A DNA stretch of 52,337 bases from JAFGHJ01 sp964534175 (GCA_964534175.1 CAZHNS010000016.1:1-52337); one strand, 5' to 3'; positions 33,872-43,307 are shown, counted from the stretch's first letter. A program made the numbers and translations. The notes: generated from the letters alone by a model not told the origin.

Positions 33872-35128
33872 CTAAGTTCCCTCCCCCCAGGAGCTAAGAT
33901 ATTTCTGCTGTTCTTCGGTCAAAACATCAATTTCCAACCCCATTGTTTTAAGTTTTAAACGAGCAATCTCTCTATCAATTTCCGAAGGTAAAGTATAAAC
34001 TTTTTTCTCCATTGTATCGGCTTCCCGAATCAGGTAAACTGCTGCATTAGCCTGGTTGGCAAAGCTCATATCCATTACTACTGCCGGATGCCCCTCGGCG
34101 CAGGAAAGATTAACCAATCTTCCACCACCAAGAAGATTAATTCTGCGCCCATCTTTTAGTTTATACTGAGTCACATTTTCTCTTATCGTTTTCTTTGATC
34201 CACTCATTTCTTCAAGGTCTTCAAGTTTTATTTCAACATTAAAGTGTCCAGAATTCCCAATTATTACGTTATCTTTCATTCTTACCATTTCCTCACCGGT
34301 AATAATCCATTTGTCTCCCGTAACGGTAATAAAAATATCTCCTATTCCAGCAGCCTCTTTTTTAGGCATAACTTGATATCCTTCCATAGCAGCTTCAAGA
34401 GCCCTTACAGGATCAGTCTCAACCACAATTACTCTAGCACCCATACCACTTGCTCTCTTAGCAACCCCCTTTCCGCACCATCCAAAGCCAAAAACAACAA
34501 AATTGCACCCTGAAATAAGATAATTTGTAGCCCGTAAGATGCCATCGATTGTGGATTGACCCGTACCGTATCGGTTATCAAATAAATATTTAGTCATTGA
34601 ATCATTTACCGCAATAACAGGATAACCGAGAACTCCATCTTTAGCCATTGCCCTGAGCCTAATAACACCCGTTGTCGTCTCCTCCGTGCCCCCTATTACG
34701 TTATCCAATTCCGATTTATACTTATTATGTAGAGTGGAAACAAGGTCCGCCCCATCATCCATTGTAATATCGTGCCCATTCTTAAGCGTCTTTTCTATAT
34801 GCCCATAATAGGTTTCCCTGTCAGCACCATGCTTTGCAAAAACCGGAATTTCAAATTCTTTCACCAACGCAGCCGCAACATCATCCTGAGTTGAAAGAGG
34901 ATTAGAAGCACATAAAGCAACTTTTGCTCCTCCGGCTTTAAGAGCCAACATAAGATTCGCAGTCTCGGTTGTTACATGCAAACACGCAGCAATCGATATC
35001 CCCTTAAGAGGCTTTTCTTTCTCAAATTTTTCCTTTATACTTTCTAAAACCGGCATGAATCCCGAAGCCCAATCGATTCTTGCAACACCTTTATCGACTA
35101 AAGATTCATCTGTTATATCAAAATCCAT
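33872..35128 (-). CDS. ahcY: Adenosylhomocysteinase
   Basis: This enzyme converts S-adenosylhomocysteine to adenosine and homocysteine, clearing the product of methylation. The 418 residues are the prokaryotic length. Landmarks: CLHVTTETANL, ASNPLSTQDDVAAAL, MDDGADLV, GGTEETTTGVIRL, NAD-binding VFGFGWCGKGVAKRASGMGARVIVVE, GHFNVEI and the C-terminal region after GGRLVNLSCAEGHPAVVMDMSFANQA. The ATG shares one base with metK's stop (TAATG). With metK and the SAM adenosyltransferase at 14.4 kb, the window holds three SAM-handling genes. Confidence 0.97.
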   Translation of the reverse strand: MDFDITDESLVDKGVARIDWASGFMPVLESIKEKFEKEKPLKGISIAACLHVTTETANLMLALKAGGAKVALCASNPLSTQDDVAAALVKEFEIPVFAKHGADRETYYGHIEKTLKNGHDITMDDGADLVSTLHNKYKSELDNVIGGTEETTTGVIRLRAMAKDGVLGYPVIAVNDSMTKYLFDNRYGTGQSTIDGILRATNYLISGCNFVVFGFGWCGKGVAKRASGMGARVIVVETDPVRALEAAMEGYQVMPKKEAAGIGDIFITVTGDKWIITGEEMVRMKDNVIIGNSGHFNVEIKLEDLEEMSGSKKTIRENVTQYKLKDGRRINLLGGGRLVNLSCAEGHPAVVMDMSFANQANAAVYLIREADTMEKKVYTLPSEIDREIARLKLKTMGLEIDVLTEEQQKYLSSWGEGT

Positions 35129-36273
35129 TAATTTACTTCTCCTTTCAACTCGGAAACCTTATCTGTTTCCTCCCATTTAAAGTCTTTATCTTCTCTTCCA
35201 AAATGCCCATAACAGGCTGTATCCAGATATTGAGGACGCATAAGATCCAACTGCTCAATTATTTTTCTGGGACGAAAATCAAAAACTTTCTTTACGGCTT
35301 CCAAAATCTTTTCGTCAGAAACAACTCCCGTACCGAAAGAATCGATATATATCGAAACAGGCTCATCCATACCGATCGCATAAGCTATTTGTATTTCAAC
35401 TTTATCAGCAAGCGAAGAAGCGACAATATTTTTAGCCACGTACCTGGCCATATAGGCAGCAGAACGGTCAACTTTGGTTGGATCTTTACCAGAAAAACAT
35501 CCTCCACCATGTTTTCCTAACCCTCCGTAAGTGTCAACCATAATCTTTCTACCAGTCACTCCAGTGTCCGCTTGAGGGCCACCTATAACAAACCTGCCTG
35601 TAGGGTTAACAAGATAATTAGTATTACGGTCCAGTAAACTTTCTGGCACAGTCGTTTTGACAACTTCTTCAATAATATACTCTTTAAGTTCCTTCATTTT
35701 AACCTGAGGGTCACACTGAGCCGAAATCAAAACTGTATCCACTCTCCCCGGAAGCCCATCAATGTATTCAACCGAAACTTGAGATTTACCGTCGGGGCGT
35801 AAGAAATGATCCTCCTCCGCCTTTCTTATATCTGCCAGTTTTTTAACCAACTTATGCGCCAACATAATAGGCATAGGCATCAGTTCTTTCGTTTCTTTAG
35901 TCGCATATCCGAACATCATTCCCTGGTCTCCAGCTCCCCCCTTGTCAACTCCTAAAGCAATATCAGAGGATTGCCCTTGGATCATGGTAACGATACCACA
36001 AGTTTCGTACGTAAAATGATATTCAGTTTTAACATATCCTATATCACGTAACAATTTCCTTACCAACTCAGGCACATCTACATATACCGAAGTCGACATT
36101 TCTCCCGAGACCATTACTATACCACGTGTAGTTAGTGTTTCTATAGCCGTTCTAACTCTTTCTTTATCCGGATCATTTCTATAAATTTCGTCTAAAACCG
36201 CATCAGAAACCTGGTCGCAAATTTTATCAGGATGTCCCTCGGTTACAGATTCGCTTGTAACTATTCTTTTCAC
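35128..36273 (-). CDS. metK: S-adenosylmethionine synthetase
   Basis: MetK makes SAM from methionine and ATP. The 381 residues contain the standard motifs: TSESVTEGHPDKICDQVSDAVLD at the N-terminus, GAGDQGMMFGYAT, GRFVIGGPQADTGVTGRKI, GGGCFSGKDPTKVDRSAAYMARYVAKNIVA and the final YGHFGR. It is followed by ahcY with a one-base overlap and preceded by the sugar nucleotidyltransferase gene three bases upstream. Confidence 0.98.
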   Translation of the reverse strand: MKRIVTSESVTEGHPDKICDQVSDAVLDEIYRNDPDKERVRTAIETLTTRGIVMVSGEMSTSVYVDVPELVRKLLRDIGYVKTEYHFTYETCGIVTMIQGQSSDIALGVDKGGAGDQGMMFGYATKETKELMPMPIMLAHKLVKKLADIRKAEEDHFLRPDGKSQVSVEYIDGLPGRVDTVLISAQCDPQVKMKELKEYIIEEVVKTTVPESLLDRNTNYLVNPTGRFVIGGPQADTGVTGRKIMVDTYGGLGKHGGGCFSGKDPTKVDRSAAYMARYVAKNIVASSLADKVEIQIAYAIGMDEPVSIYIDSFGTGVVSDEKILEAVKKVFDFRPRKIIEQLDLMRPQYLDTACYGHFGREDKDFKWEETDKVSELKGEVN

Positions 36274-36276
36274 TTA

Positions 36277-37263
36277 TCAACACTCCTTTCCCCAAACTAA
36301 GGAATTAGAACCAACAACAAATTTTCCTCTTGCATTTATAATCTCTGAATCATCACCTATAATTGAATCAAAAATATTCGAGTCTACAATCTTAACAGCA
36401 TTACCAATGATAGAATTTCTAATACTCGTTTTTTCTATTAATGAATTTTCTCCCACAGTAACGAAATGTCCTAACTCTGCATCTTTTAACTGCGAAGAAT
36501 CGCTAATATATGAAAAATTATTTATATGATCTTTAAACTCTACCCAATCAGGAGGATTCTTTAGGAGCTCTCTATTCGTTTGAAGTAAAGCATCTATTTT
36601 TCCACAGTCATACCATCCCCTGACGAAGAGTTGTTCAAGTTCCACTTCTTCTCTATTCAGCATAAGTTTTAATGCATCTGTCAGTTGATATTCATCTTTA
36701 GTCTTTATATCCTCTTCTATTAGAGAATTAAGCTGCCTGTACAACAAACCCCATTCTTTTATATAATAAAGCCCCACAACAGCAAAATTGGAATGGTGTT
36801 TATCCGGTTTTTCCACTAAATCAACAATTTTATCATCTTTAACTTCAGCCACTCCAAACTTTCGCGGGTCTTGTATTTCTTTTACCCCTACAAGATTTTC
36901 TTTCCCTTCTTTAATTATATCCCAATCTAAATCAAATATCGAATCACCCAGGTAAATCAGAACATCACTTTCGGGTGAAATCACCTCTCCAGCCTTCCAG
37001 ACCGCGTGCCCCAAACCTTTTGCTTCTTCCTGCACAACCCATTTTATAGGTAATTCCGCATAATTCTCGCGGACCCAATTTTTTATTATATTTCCTTTGT
37101 AACCTACCACCAAAACTATTTCAGACGGAGAGATTTTCGAGATAGATTTAAATATCCATCCAAGAACAGTATCCCCCGCGCAAAGCAAAAGAGGTTTAGG
37201 CACACTAAATGTCAGAGGTCTAAGCCTCGTTCCATAACCAGCAAGCGGAACAACCACCGTCAT
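36277..37263 (-). CDS. Sugar-1-phosphate nucleotidyltransferase
   Basis: The 328-residue protein has the nucleotidyltransferase fold: LAGYGTRLRPLTFSVPKPLLLCAG (signature GxGTRLxPLTxxxPK), EAKGLGHAVWKAG, LGDSIF with the metal-binding Asp, VGLYYIKEW, and a C-terminal part with hexapeptide-like turns (about 245-320; ELGHFVTVGENSLIE, IGNAVKIVDSNIFDS). It probably makes a dTDP-, UDP- or GDP-sugar; the adjoining phosphoglucose/phosphomannose isomerase favours a mannose- or glucose-1-phosphate substrate. It overlaps that gene by four bases (ATGA). Confidence 0.9.
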   Translation of the reverse strand: MTVVVPLAGYGTRLRPLTFSVPKPLLLCAGDTVLGWIFKSISKISPSEIVLVVGYKGNIIKNWVRENYAELPIKWVVQEEAKGLGHAVWKAGEVISPESDVLIYLGDSIFDLDWDIIKEGKENLVGVKEIQDPRKFGVAEVKDDKIVDLVEKPDKHHSNFAVVGLYYIKEWGLLYRQLNSLIEEDIKTKDEYQLTDALKLMLNREEVELEQLFVRGWYDCGKIDALLQTNRELLKNPPDWVEFKDHINNFSYISDSSQLKDAELGHFVTVGENSLIEKTSIRNSIIGNAVKIVDSNIFDSIIGDDSEIINARGKFVVGSNSLVWGKEC

Positions 37264-38237
37264 TCGGCAAGCCTTCTTTTTAACTCCTGTATCTTCTTAA
37301 CTGGAAGAGGATCCACCTTGTAATTCCTCGCGAGATAAAAAGAAAGATAATCACCTTTTTGTATAAGTGAAAAGAACTTGGCAAGTTGAGATTTGCCCTC
37401 AGAGTATACATCCATAATTTCGCCCGCAAATTCCTTGATTAACTCCGTAGTTATTTCGATTCTTTTTTTCATTTTTTCCTTCTCATCCCTATCTCTTAAA
37501 ATAAAAATGAAAATCCTCTTAAGAATCTCTTGGGGGTTTTCCCAACCTACTATTTCATTATGATTTAACTCAGAAAATATTGCAAAATGAGCGAGAGACT
37601 TTGAATTTTCATTTATTTGAGTGCACCATCTCCTTGCAATACCACTAAAATCATAAGCTGAGTAGATAAAAGGAAGCTTTTCTTTTAATCTACCGCTGAC
37701 TTCCTCTGCCCAGATTTTGGCTGTTTCCATATTGTCGGAAAGGATTCTTATAACCTCATCAATATCTTCCTTTTTTACCTTAATTAAGTTTGATTTCCTC
37801 AAAACTTCCAAAACAGGAAAAAACAAATAAGCGATTGCTCCTCTCGGAGGATATCCTTTTGGAATGGAAATAAGAGGTAAATTTTCCTCCTTAGCCCGAT
37901 CGCCTACCACTCCGTTACTGCTAACACATAAAATCTTAGCCTTTTTAGGTACCTGATTCATAAGAGACAGAGTTTCTTCCGTATTACCTGAATAACTGAC
38001 AATAATCACCAGGCTCTTACTATTAACAAAACGAGGCAAATTATAATCCCTGACAATAAAAAAAGGTATTTTAGAATGCTTTGCCGCTATATTTTGTAGC
38101 AGCTCGCCCCCTATAGAAGAACCTCCCATACCCCCAACACATACATTTTTTATGCCCTTAAAATCGAAATCTGTTGCCGAACCAAGCTCAACAGCCTCTT
38201 CGATTTGCTGAGGTAAATCATCAATAATTTCAATCAT
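37260..38237 (-). CDS. Bifunctional phosphoglucose/phosphomannose isomerase
   Basis: The ~325-residue protein contains two SIS sugar-isomerase domains: VCVGMGGSSIGGELLQ-like (GMGGSSIGG) and VIIVSYSGNTEETLS at the phosphate-binding loops, then KGYPPRGAIAYLF, a motif of the archaeal/Aquifex-type PGI/PMI family. It interconverts fructose-6-P with glucose-6-P and mannose-6-P. The ATG at 38237 is preferred because GGAGG lies six bases upstream; an in-frame TTG at 38243 is also possible. It overlaps ptsI at one end and the nucleotidyltransferase gene at the other. Confidence 0.92.
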   Translation of the reverse strand: MIEIIDDLPQQIEEAVELGSATDFDFKGIKNVCVGGMGGSSIGGELLQNIAAKHSKIPFFIVRDYNLPRFVNSKSLVIIVSYSGNTEETLSLMNQVPKKAKILCVSSNGVVGDRAKEENLPLISIPKGYPPRGAIAYLFFPVLEVLRKSNLIKVKKEDIDEVIRILSDNMETAKIWAEEVSGRLKEKLPFIYSAYDFSGIARRWCTQINENSKSLAHFAIFSELNHNEIVGWENPQEILKRIFIFILRDRDEKEKMKKRIEITTELIKEFAGEIMDVYSEGKSQLAKFFSLIQKGDYLSFYLARNYKVDPLPVKKIQELKRRLAE

Positions 38238-39990
38238 CTTCAACCTCCACTAATATGTTTTTAAGAGAAGGAAACCTGTTTAGCATTTCTTCCTTCAAGA
38301 ATTCCCTTACTTCACGTGCCGATCTCTTTTTCTTAGCGCTATCTAATAACTCCTTACATTCTTTTAAACTTAACCCTCTTATAATATTTTTAATCTGAGG
38401 AATAAAACTTGGAGGCAACGAAAGTTCATCCATCTCCATCCCTATAAGCAGCGGTATTGCAACCACATCGGAAGCCACATCCCCACAAACCCCAACCCAT
38501 TTATTGTTATGATGTGCCTTATGCACTGTCATTTCCATAAGAGTAATAACCGCAGGGTCAAGCTGGTCAAAAAGGCTGGATATATTCTTATTACCTCTAT
38601 CAACAGCAAGTGTATACTGAGTCAAGTCATTTGTTCCTATAGAAAAAAAGTCTACTATTTCAGAAAAACAATCTGCCATTAAAGGAACAGACGGTATTTC
38701 GACCATAGCACCTATTTCAATGTTTTCATCATAAGCTATACCCTCTTTTTTCAACTCCGACTTAATCTCTTCTACGATCTTTTTAACCCTCACAATTTCA
38801 TCCAACTGTGAAACCATCGGAATAAGAATTCTAACATTACCTTTAGATGAAACCTTCAGCATCGCGCGTAATTGATCTTTAAAGATTTTCTCGTTAGCAA
38901 GAGTAAAGCGAACACCTCTCCAACCTAAAAAAGGATTCTCTTCCTGGACTTTCGTCTTAAAAACTTTATCTCCTCCAAGATCCAATGTCCTCATAATAAC
39001 ATAATCCGGATAAGCATTTTCCGCAACTTTTAAATAGAAATCATACTGTTCTTTCTCACCGGGAACTTCTTCTGAAGTAAGAAAAAGAAACTCGGTACGT
39101 AAGAGACCTACTCCTTTAGCCCCAAATTTTTTAATAAAAGGGATTTCGATAGGCAATTCGATATTGGCAGAAATATCAATAGAATAGCTGTCAATGGTTG
39201 TAGCGGGAAGATCTTTTTGTTCAAGAAATTTCTTTTGAATAGCATCTGCTTCTTCTTTTTTCCGCTCAAATCTCCTTTTTGTATCCTCGTCAGGATTAAT
39301 AACAATAACTCCGCTGATACCATCAACTATTACCTCGTCTCCGGATTCTATCTCCTCGGTAACTCCGTTTGCTCCTACAACAGCCGAAATATTTAAAGCC
39401 TCTGCCAGAATAGCAAAATGAGAAGTCCTACCTCCTTTTTCAGCTATCAGACCTCCAATGCCAGCTTTACTCATCTGCAGAACAGTAGAAGCGGTAAAAC
39501 TCTCTGCTATCATAATGTCACCATAATTCCCTAATGCATCATCTGTCTCCTCTTCCCTCAAATTTTTTAGTAATCTACCAACAATATCCTTCACATCCAG
39601 GTAGCGCTCTGCTATATAACTATTCGGAATATCTTCAAAATCTTTTTCCAAACTCTCCGAAAAATTAATTATGGCTTCTTCCGCCGATTCTTTTCCGGAA
39701 CTGATTCTCTTTTCCACTGAATTTAGGAAAAGAGGATCCTGTAAGAAAAGTATCTGGACATCTATTAATCTCGCGCTCACCGGATCGCTTGCGCTCTTTA
39801 ATTCAACTTTAAGGTTTCTAAGTTGTCTTAAAGCCATATTGCGCGCCACCTCAAAAAGAGCGATTTCCTCCGCAGTATCCTTTCTTTCGGACAATGAAGA
39901 AAGCGCTATTTGTTTAGGCGAATAGACAAAACTCTTACCTATTGCAATGGACGGAGAGGCAGGAGTACCTCTAAATACTTTATTCTTCAT
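38230..39990 (-). CDS. ptsI: PTS enzyme I
   Basis: EI takes phosphate from PEP and passes it to HPr. The 586 residues are typical. The phosphohistidine lies in GGRTSHFAILAEAL (about 185-198), the PEP-binding core shows RTEFLFL, DLGGDKV, NPFLGWRGVR, IPMVS and the C-terminal signature IGTNDLTQYTLAVDRGN with the active Cys in VCGDVAS. No sugar-specific EIIA/B/C gene is in the window, so the pair may regulate rather than transport, or serve EII genes elsewhere. The start overlaps the end of ptsH by 11 bp. Confidence 0.97.
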   Translation of the reverse strand: MKNKVFRGTPASPSIAIGKSFVYSPKQIALSSLSERKDTAEEIALFEVARNMALRQLRNLKVELKSASDPVSARLIDVQILFLQDPLFLNSVEKRISSGKESAEEAIINFSESLEKDFEDIPNSYIAERYLDVKDIVGRLLKNLREEETDDALGNYGDIMIAESFTASTVLQMSKAGIGGLIAEKGGRTSHFAILAEALNISAVVGANGVTEEIESGDEVIVDGISGVIVINPDEDTKRRFERKKEEADAIQKKFLEQKDLPATTIDSYSIDISANIELPIEIPFIKKFGAKGVGLLRTEFLFLTSEEVPGEKEQYDFYLKVAENAYPDYVIMRTLDLGGDKVFKTKVQEENPFLGWRGVRFTLANEKIFKDQLRAMLKVSSKGNVRILIPMVSQLDEIVRVKKIVEEIKSELKKEGIAYDENIEIGAMVEIPSVPLMADCFSEIVDFFSIGTNDLTQYTLAVDRGNKNISSLFDQLDPAVITLMEMTVHKAHHNNKWVGVCGDVASDVVAIPLLIGMEMDELSLPPSFIPQIKNIIRGLSLKECKELLDSAKKKRSAREVREFLKEEMLNRFPSLKNILVEVEDD

Positions 39991-40249
39991 CGAATTTCCT
40001 TATTTCTATTAATTCAATCAATGATTCCACTGCTTTTTTCTCATCCTTACCTTCCGCTATGATTGTTACCTTATCGCCCTGTTCAGAAGCCAACATCAGA
40101 ACGCCCATAATACTTTTAGCATTAACTTTAACATTGTTTTTCTCCAACTCTACTTTCGAATCAAAAGAAGAAGCAAGCTTAACCATCATAGAAGCTGGCC
40201 TAGCATGAATGCCTAAAGAATTTTTAATTTCCGCATCTTTCTTAAACAT
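39980..40249 (-). CDS. ptsH: HPr phosphocarrier protein
   Basis: The 89 residues have the active His15 in GIHARPASMMV and the Ser46 regulatory site in NAKSIMGVLMLAS, so phosphorylation by an HPr kinase at Ser is possible, though no hprK is in the window. It lies between accD (10 bp upstream) and ptsI. No strong ribosome site is visible upstream of its ATG. Confidence 0.97.
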   Translation of the reverse strand: MFKKDAEIKNSLGIHARPASMMVKLASSFDSKVELEKNNVKVNAKSIMGVLMLASEQGDKVTIIAEGKDEKKAVESLIELIEIRKFDEE

Positions 40250-40259
40250 TTTTATGCTT

Positions 40260-41078
40260 TTAGCAAAGATGCGATAAAAGAGAAACGATTGTATCCTTTA
40301 GTTCTTTTCTCGATACAATCATATCTATAAGACCATGTTCCAGGAGAAACTCAGCTCGCTGAAAACCATCAGGCAATTCTTTTTTTATTGTTTGTTTTAT
40401 TACTCTGGGGCCCGCAAATCCAATAAGTGCACCAGGCTCGGCAATTAAAATATCTCCAAGTGAGGCGTAAGAAGCAAAAACTCCAGCAGTGGTGGGGTTA
40501 GTAAGAACAGAAATGTAAGGTGTTTTTAATTTATTCAGAGCAGTCGCGGTTTTCGCCATTTGCATCAAGGAAAGAATCCCTTCCTGCATCCTGGCACCTC
40601 CGGAAGCATTGACTATTAAAAGAGGCAAACTAGACTCACTTGCCCTCTCAATTGCTCTTTTAACTCTTTCCCCTACAACAGACCCCATAGAACCACCAAT
40701 AAAAGAAAAATCCATAATCGCCACTTCAACATCTCTACCATCAATCTTAGCTTCTCCACATAAAACAGCTTCACTTAAAGAAGTTTCCCTCCTTGATGCT
40801 TCAACTTTTTTTCTGTAGCCTTTAAATTGCAAGGGGTCTACGGTTTTGATATCCTCGTCAAAAGGGGTAAAAGAGTTCTCATCAAGCAACAATTCTCTAT
40901 AAAAATCACTGCCCACTCTAAAATGAAAATTACACTTAGAACATACCATAAGATTTTTCTGGACCTCTTTCTTATAAAGTATCTCCTCACAGGAGGGACA
41001 CTTTATCCATAAGCCATCCGGAATTTCTCTCTTTGAACTCCCTTTTCCGATTTTTTTTCTAATTTGAAACCACTTCAT
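40260..41078 (-). CDS. accD: Acetyl-CoA carboxylase carboxyltransferase beta subunit
   Basis: AccD is half of the enzyme making malonyl-CoA for fatty acids. The 272 residues contain the N-terminal four-cysteine zinc ribbon (CPSCEEILYKKEVQKNLMVCSKC, about 28-50) and the crotonase-like core with IVNASGGARMQEGI and LTNPTTAGVFASYASLGD, GALIGFAGPRV. The partner accA is not in the window. It lies 22 bp after tRNA-Leu and begins the accD-ptsH-ptsI-isomerase-nucleotidyltransferase-metK-ahcY run, probably transcribed with it. Confidence 0.97.
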   Translation of the reverse strand: MKWFQIRKKIGKGSSKREIPDGLWIKCPSCEEILYKKEVQKNLMVCSKCNFHFRVGSDFYRELLLDENSFTPFDEDIKTVDPLQFKGYRKKVEASRRETSLSEAVLCGEAKIDGRDVEVAIMDFSFIGGSMGSVVGERVKRAIERASESSLPLLIVNASGGARMQEGILSLMQMAKTATALNKLKTPYISVLTNPTTAGVFASYASLGDILIAEPGALIGFAGPRVIKQTIKKELPDGFQRAEFLLEHGLIDMIVSRKELKDTIVSLLSHLC

Positions 41079-41100
41079 TATTATATCTCAAAAAATTACA

Positions 41101-41186
41101 TGCCGGAGGTCGGACTTGAACCGACACGGAGAAAATTCTCCACCGGATTTTAAGTCCGATGCGTCTACCGATTCCGCCACTCCGGC
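41101..41186 (-). tRNA. tRNA-Leu (TAA)
   Basis: On the minus strand GCCGGAG pairs with CTCCGGC, the D-loop reads TGGCGGAATCGGTAGACGC, the anticodon loop CTTAAAA holds TAA, a long variable arm (GGTGGAGAATTTTCTCCGT) gives the class II shape, and the T-arm is GTCGG-TTCAAGT-CCGAC. Discriminator A; no encoded CCA. Confidence 0.97.
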
Positions 41187-41197
41187 TTAACCCTTTA

Positions 41198-41225
41198 ATT
41201 TTACCTTATAAAACTAATCTGTCAA
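41198..41225 (-). promoter_or_regulatory. Promoter of tRNA-Leu, possibly of the accD run
   Basis: TTGACA (41220-41225), 16-base spacer, TAAAAT (41198-41203) on the minus strand, 12 bases before the tRNA 5' end at 41186. Confidence 0.72.
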
Positions 41226-41243
41226 GACCTCTCTTCCGGCCAT

Positions 41244-42200
41244 CTATTCTTCTTCTATCTTTTCTTTTACTTCGCATTTAATCTGAAGAAGTTCTTTTCT
41301 TATATCCTTAACATGTAAAATATCTTCTTCCAAATCAATATTTAGAGTCGCCTCAACAGCCAACAATGCTTCTTCCCACATTTCAAGTTCCAAAAGTATC
41401 TTCGCCTTATAGTAGTATGCTTCAAACTTTGAATAATCGTTCCCGGCGGAAATCGTGATAAGTTTATCCACGGTTTTTAGAGATTTCTGGTAGTCTTTTT
41501 TACCATAATAAGCCTTCAGCAAAGGCCAGGTAAAAGTTCTCGAATCAGGAAAAGAACTTAATAAAGGTTCAAGAAATGCTATGGATTCATCGTAATCGCC
41601 TTCACGATTACATATGTTAGCGTAAGCTAACGTTGAATACAAAGAAACATATTTTGCCCCGTCAATAGCCTTTCTCAACATTGCGAGTCCCTTTTCTTTA
41701 TCCTTACCCATAAACGGAAGATGTCCCTTCATGTATTCCCATCCCCCTAAACCTAAATAAACATCAGCTAAGGTTGAGTCAAGATCTCTGGCCTTTTCCA
41801 GATAATAAACTGCCGGATTTATCATAAAAAACGTACCAAAGTAATCTTCTTTCATAACATAATAAAAAATCTTCACATTGTAACTTCCTCCGATAAAAAA
41901 GTAACCCCAGGGATCATCGGGATATTTTTTAGTCCATTCCTTTCCCTTATCCATAGCTGAATCCGCATATACAAATATTTTCTCCTTATAAGAATTATTT
42001 CCGAGATCAACCCACATCATTTCGTAGAGCGAGGACAACAAAAAATATGAAACAGGATGATCGACTTTACGCTTTTTAACAACTGTTAAAATAGATTCGG
42101 CACGCGCAAAGTCCTCCACATATGAACAATTAATTGCTTCATTTAATAGTGAATCTATTTCAGGTGAAAGAGTAGAAAACAATAAAAACAAAGTTAACAT
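41244..42200 (-). CDS. TPR-type secreted protein
   Basis: The ~318-residue protein has a hydrophobic N-terminus (MLTLFLLFSTLS) suggesting export and an all-helical body with TPR-like units (about 15-300; RAESILTVVKKRKVDHPVSYFLLSSLYEM, YLEKARDLDSTLADVYLGLGGW, ESIAFLEPLLSSFPDSRTF, EEALLAVEATLNIDLEED). ATG 42200 is preferred with AGAGGGA eight bases upstream; the longer TTG at 42206 is less likely. It overlaps or abuts the UbiA gene. No family function is recognised. Confidence 0.75.
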   Translation of the reverse strand: MLTLFLLFSTLSPEIDSLLNEAINCSYVEDFARAESILTVVKKRKVDHPVSYFLLSSLYEMMWVDLGNNSYKEKIFVYADSAMDKGKEWTKKYPDDPWGYFFIGGSYNVKIFYYVMKEDYFGTFFMINPAVYYLEKARDLDSTLADVYLGLGGWEYMKGHLPFMGKDKEKGLAMLRKAIDGAKYVSLYSTLAYANICNREGDYDESIAFLEPLLSSFPDSRTFTWPLLKAYYGKKDYQKSLKTVDKLITISAGNDYSKFEAYYYKAKILLELEMWEEALLAVEATLNIDLEEDILHVKDIRKELLQIKCEVKEKIEEE

Positions 42201-42202
42201 AT

Positions 42203-43114
42203 TCAAAAATCCCTCTCTTTACCGCTAAATACGGCCGGATAATCTATATTGAATTTTCTTTTGTAATAAATCCTCTGAACTCCTAAAACCACTGCAAAAA
42301 GCGGAATTACTATTGGGGTTATAAAGAATACAATAATTGCAAGTATTCCGGGAATAGCCCTAAAAGAAAACAATATTGACTTCTTTGTTTGTTTAATATA
42401 AGCTATCAGAAATATCGGAAATGCAAGTCCCGCCCCTATAAGACATATATATCCTTTTTCTCCTAAAAAACAAGACACAATTATGGCAACCAAATCAAGA
42501 CTTATACCAAGTAAAAGAGTGTTTTTTTTACCTAAAAAGACGCCAGACGTAACTTTCCCTTCCTCCCTATCACCTTCTATATCCGGAATGGTTGTATTAA
42601 CAAATACAGCCGCCACTGCAAAAAAATATGGAATAGCAATAAGAAACATGGCGGTGGAAGGTTCCGCCACAGAAAGCCAACCAACCATAAAAGCGAGTAC
42701 ACCATACCCAGATGCATTCCAAATTATATCCAGAAAAGGTCTTCCTTTTGTTTCAATGGGAGGAAACGAATAAGTAATGCCCAAAAAAAGAGAAATCAGG
42801 AAAGCAATAAAAATATTCAACCCAAGGAAAAACGAGCCCAAGACAGCTATTATGAAAAGCGCACTCATTTCTATGTAAGCATTTTTAAGAGGGATAAGAC
42901 CGTCAGAAATCAAGAACAATTTTTTGTTTTTCTTATCCGACTCTCTATCAACGATCTGATTAAAAATATAAACACCCCCCATAAGCATGGTATATAGTAT
43001 AAAAGCACCGACTGCCCCGAACGAAATTTCTCCCTCCCCGTGATGGGCTCCAAGAAGGAAAAATATCCATAAAGGGAGAAATAAAGTGGGACGAAGTAAC
43101 ATAAAATAATCCAT
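42203..43114 (-). CDS. UbiA-family prenyltransferase
   Basis: The 303-residue integral membrane protein has about eight transmembrane segments and the two aspartate-rich motifs of the UbiA superfamily: NQIVDRESDKKNK (about 62-74) and TTIPDIEGDREEGK (about 172-185). It joins a polyprenyl diphosphate to an aromatic or polar acceptor; in this group the product may be a quinone precursor or an ether lipid head. Substrate is not deducible. The downstream TPR gene is coupled to it. Confidence 0.88.
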   Translation of the reverse strand: MDYFMLLRPTLFLPLWIFFLLGAHHGEGEISFGAVGAFILYTMLMGGVYIFNQIVDRESDKKNKKLFLISDGLIPLKNAYIEMSALFIIAVLGSFFLGLNIFIAFLISLFLGITYSFPPIETKGRPFLDIIWNASGYGVLAFMVGWLSVAEPSTAMFLIAIPYFFAVAAVFVNTTIPDIEGDREEGKVTSGVFLGKKNTLLLGISLDLVAIIVSCFLGEKGYICLIGAGLAFPIFLIAYIKQTKKSILFSFRAIPGILAIIVFFITPIVIPLFAVVLGVQRIYYKRKFNIDYPAVFSGKERDF

Positions 43115-43122
43115 CAGACGAG

Positions 43123-43150
43123 ATTATAAATAATAAAAACTAAAAGTCAA
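43123..43150 (-). promoter_or_regulatory. Promoter of the UbiA-TPR gene pair
   Basis: TTGACT (43145-43150), 16-base spacer, TATAAT (43123-43128) on the minus strand. The predicted start is within a few bases of the ATG at 43114. Confidence 0.7.
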
Positions 43151-43278
43151 GGCGATTTGTCCTCCCCTACTCCCATTTCTTTTACCACAGAGTACACAGA
43201 GATAAACCTCCATCTGCTTTCCGCTAAAACCAACCTCACACACCATTTTTTAAGGGGATTTTCTGTATTATTTCTGCC

Positions 43279-43307
43279 TTGACAATACTTTGAAATTTCC
43301 TTAAAAT
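43279..43307 (+). promoter_or_regulatory. Promoter of the membrane-anchored protein gene
   Basis: TTGACA (43279-43284), 17-base spacer, TAAAAT (43302-43307), with the ATG at 43395 and AAAAGGAGG in between. Confidence 0.7.
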
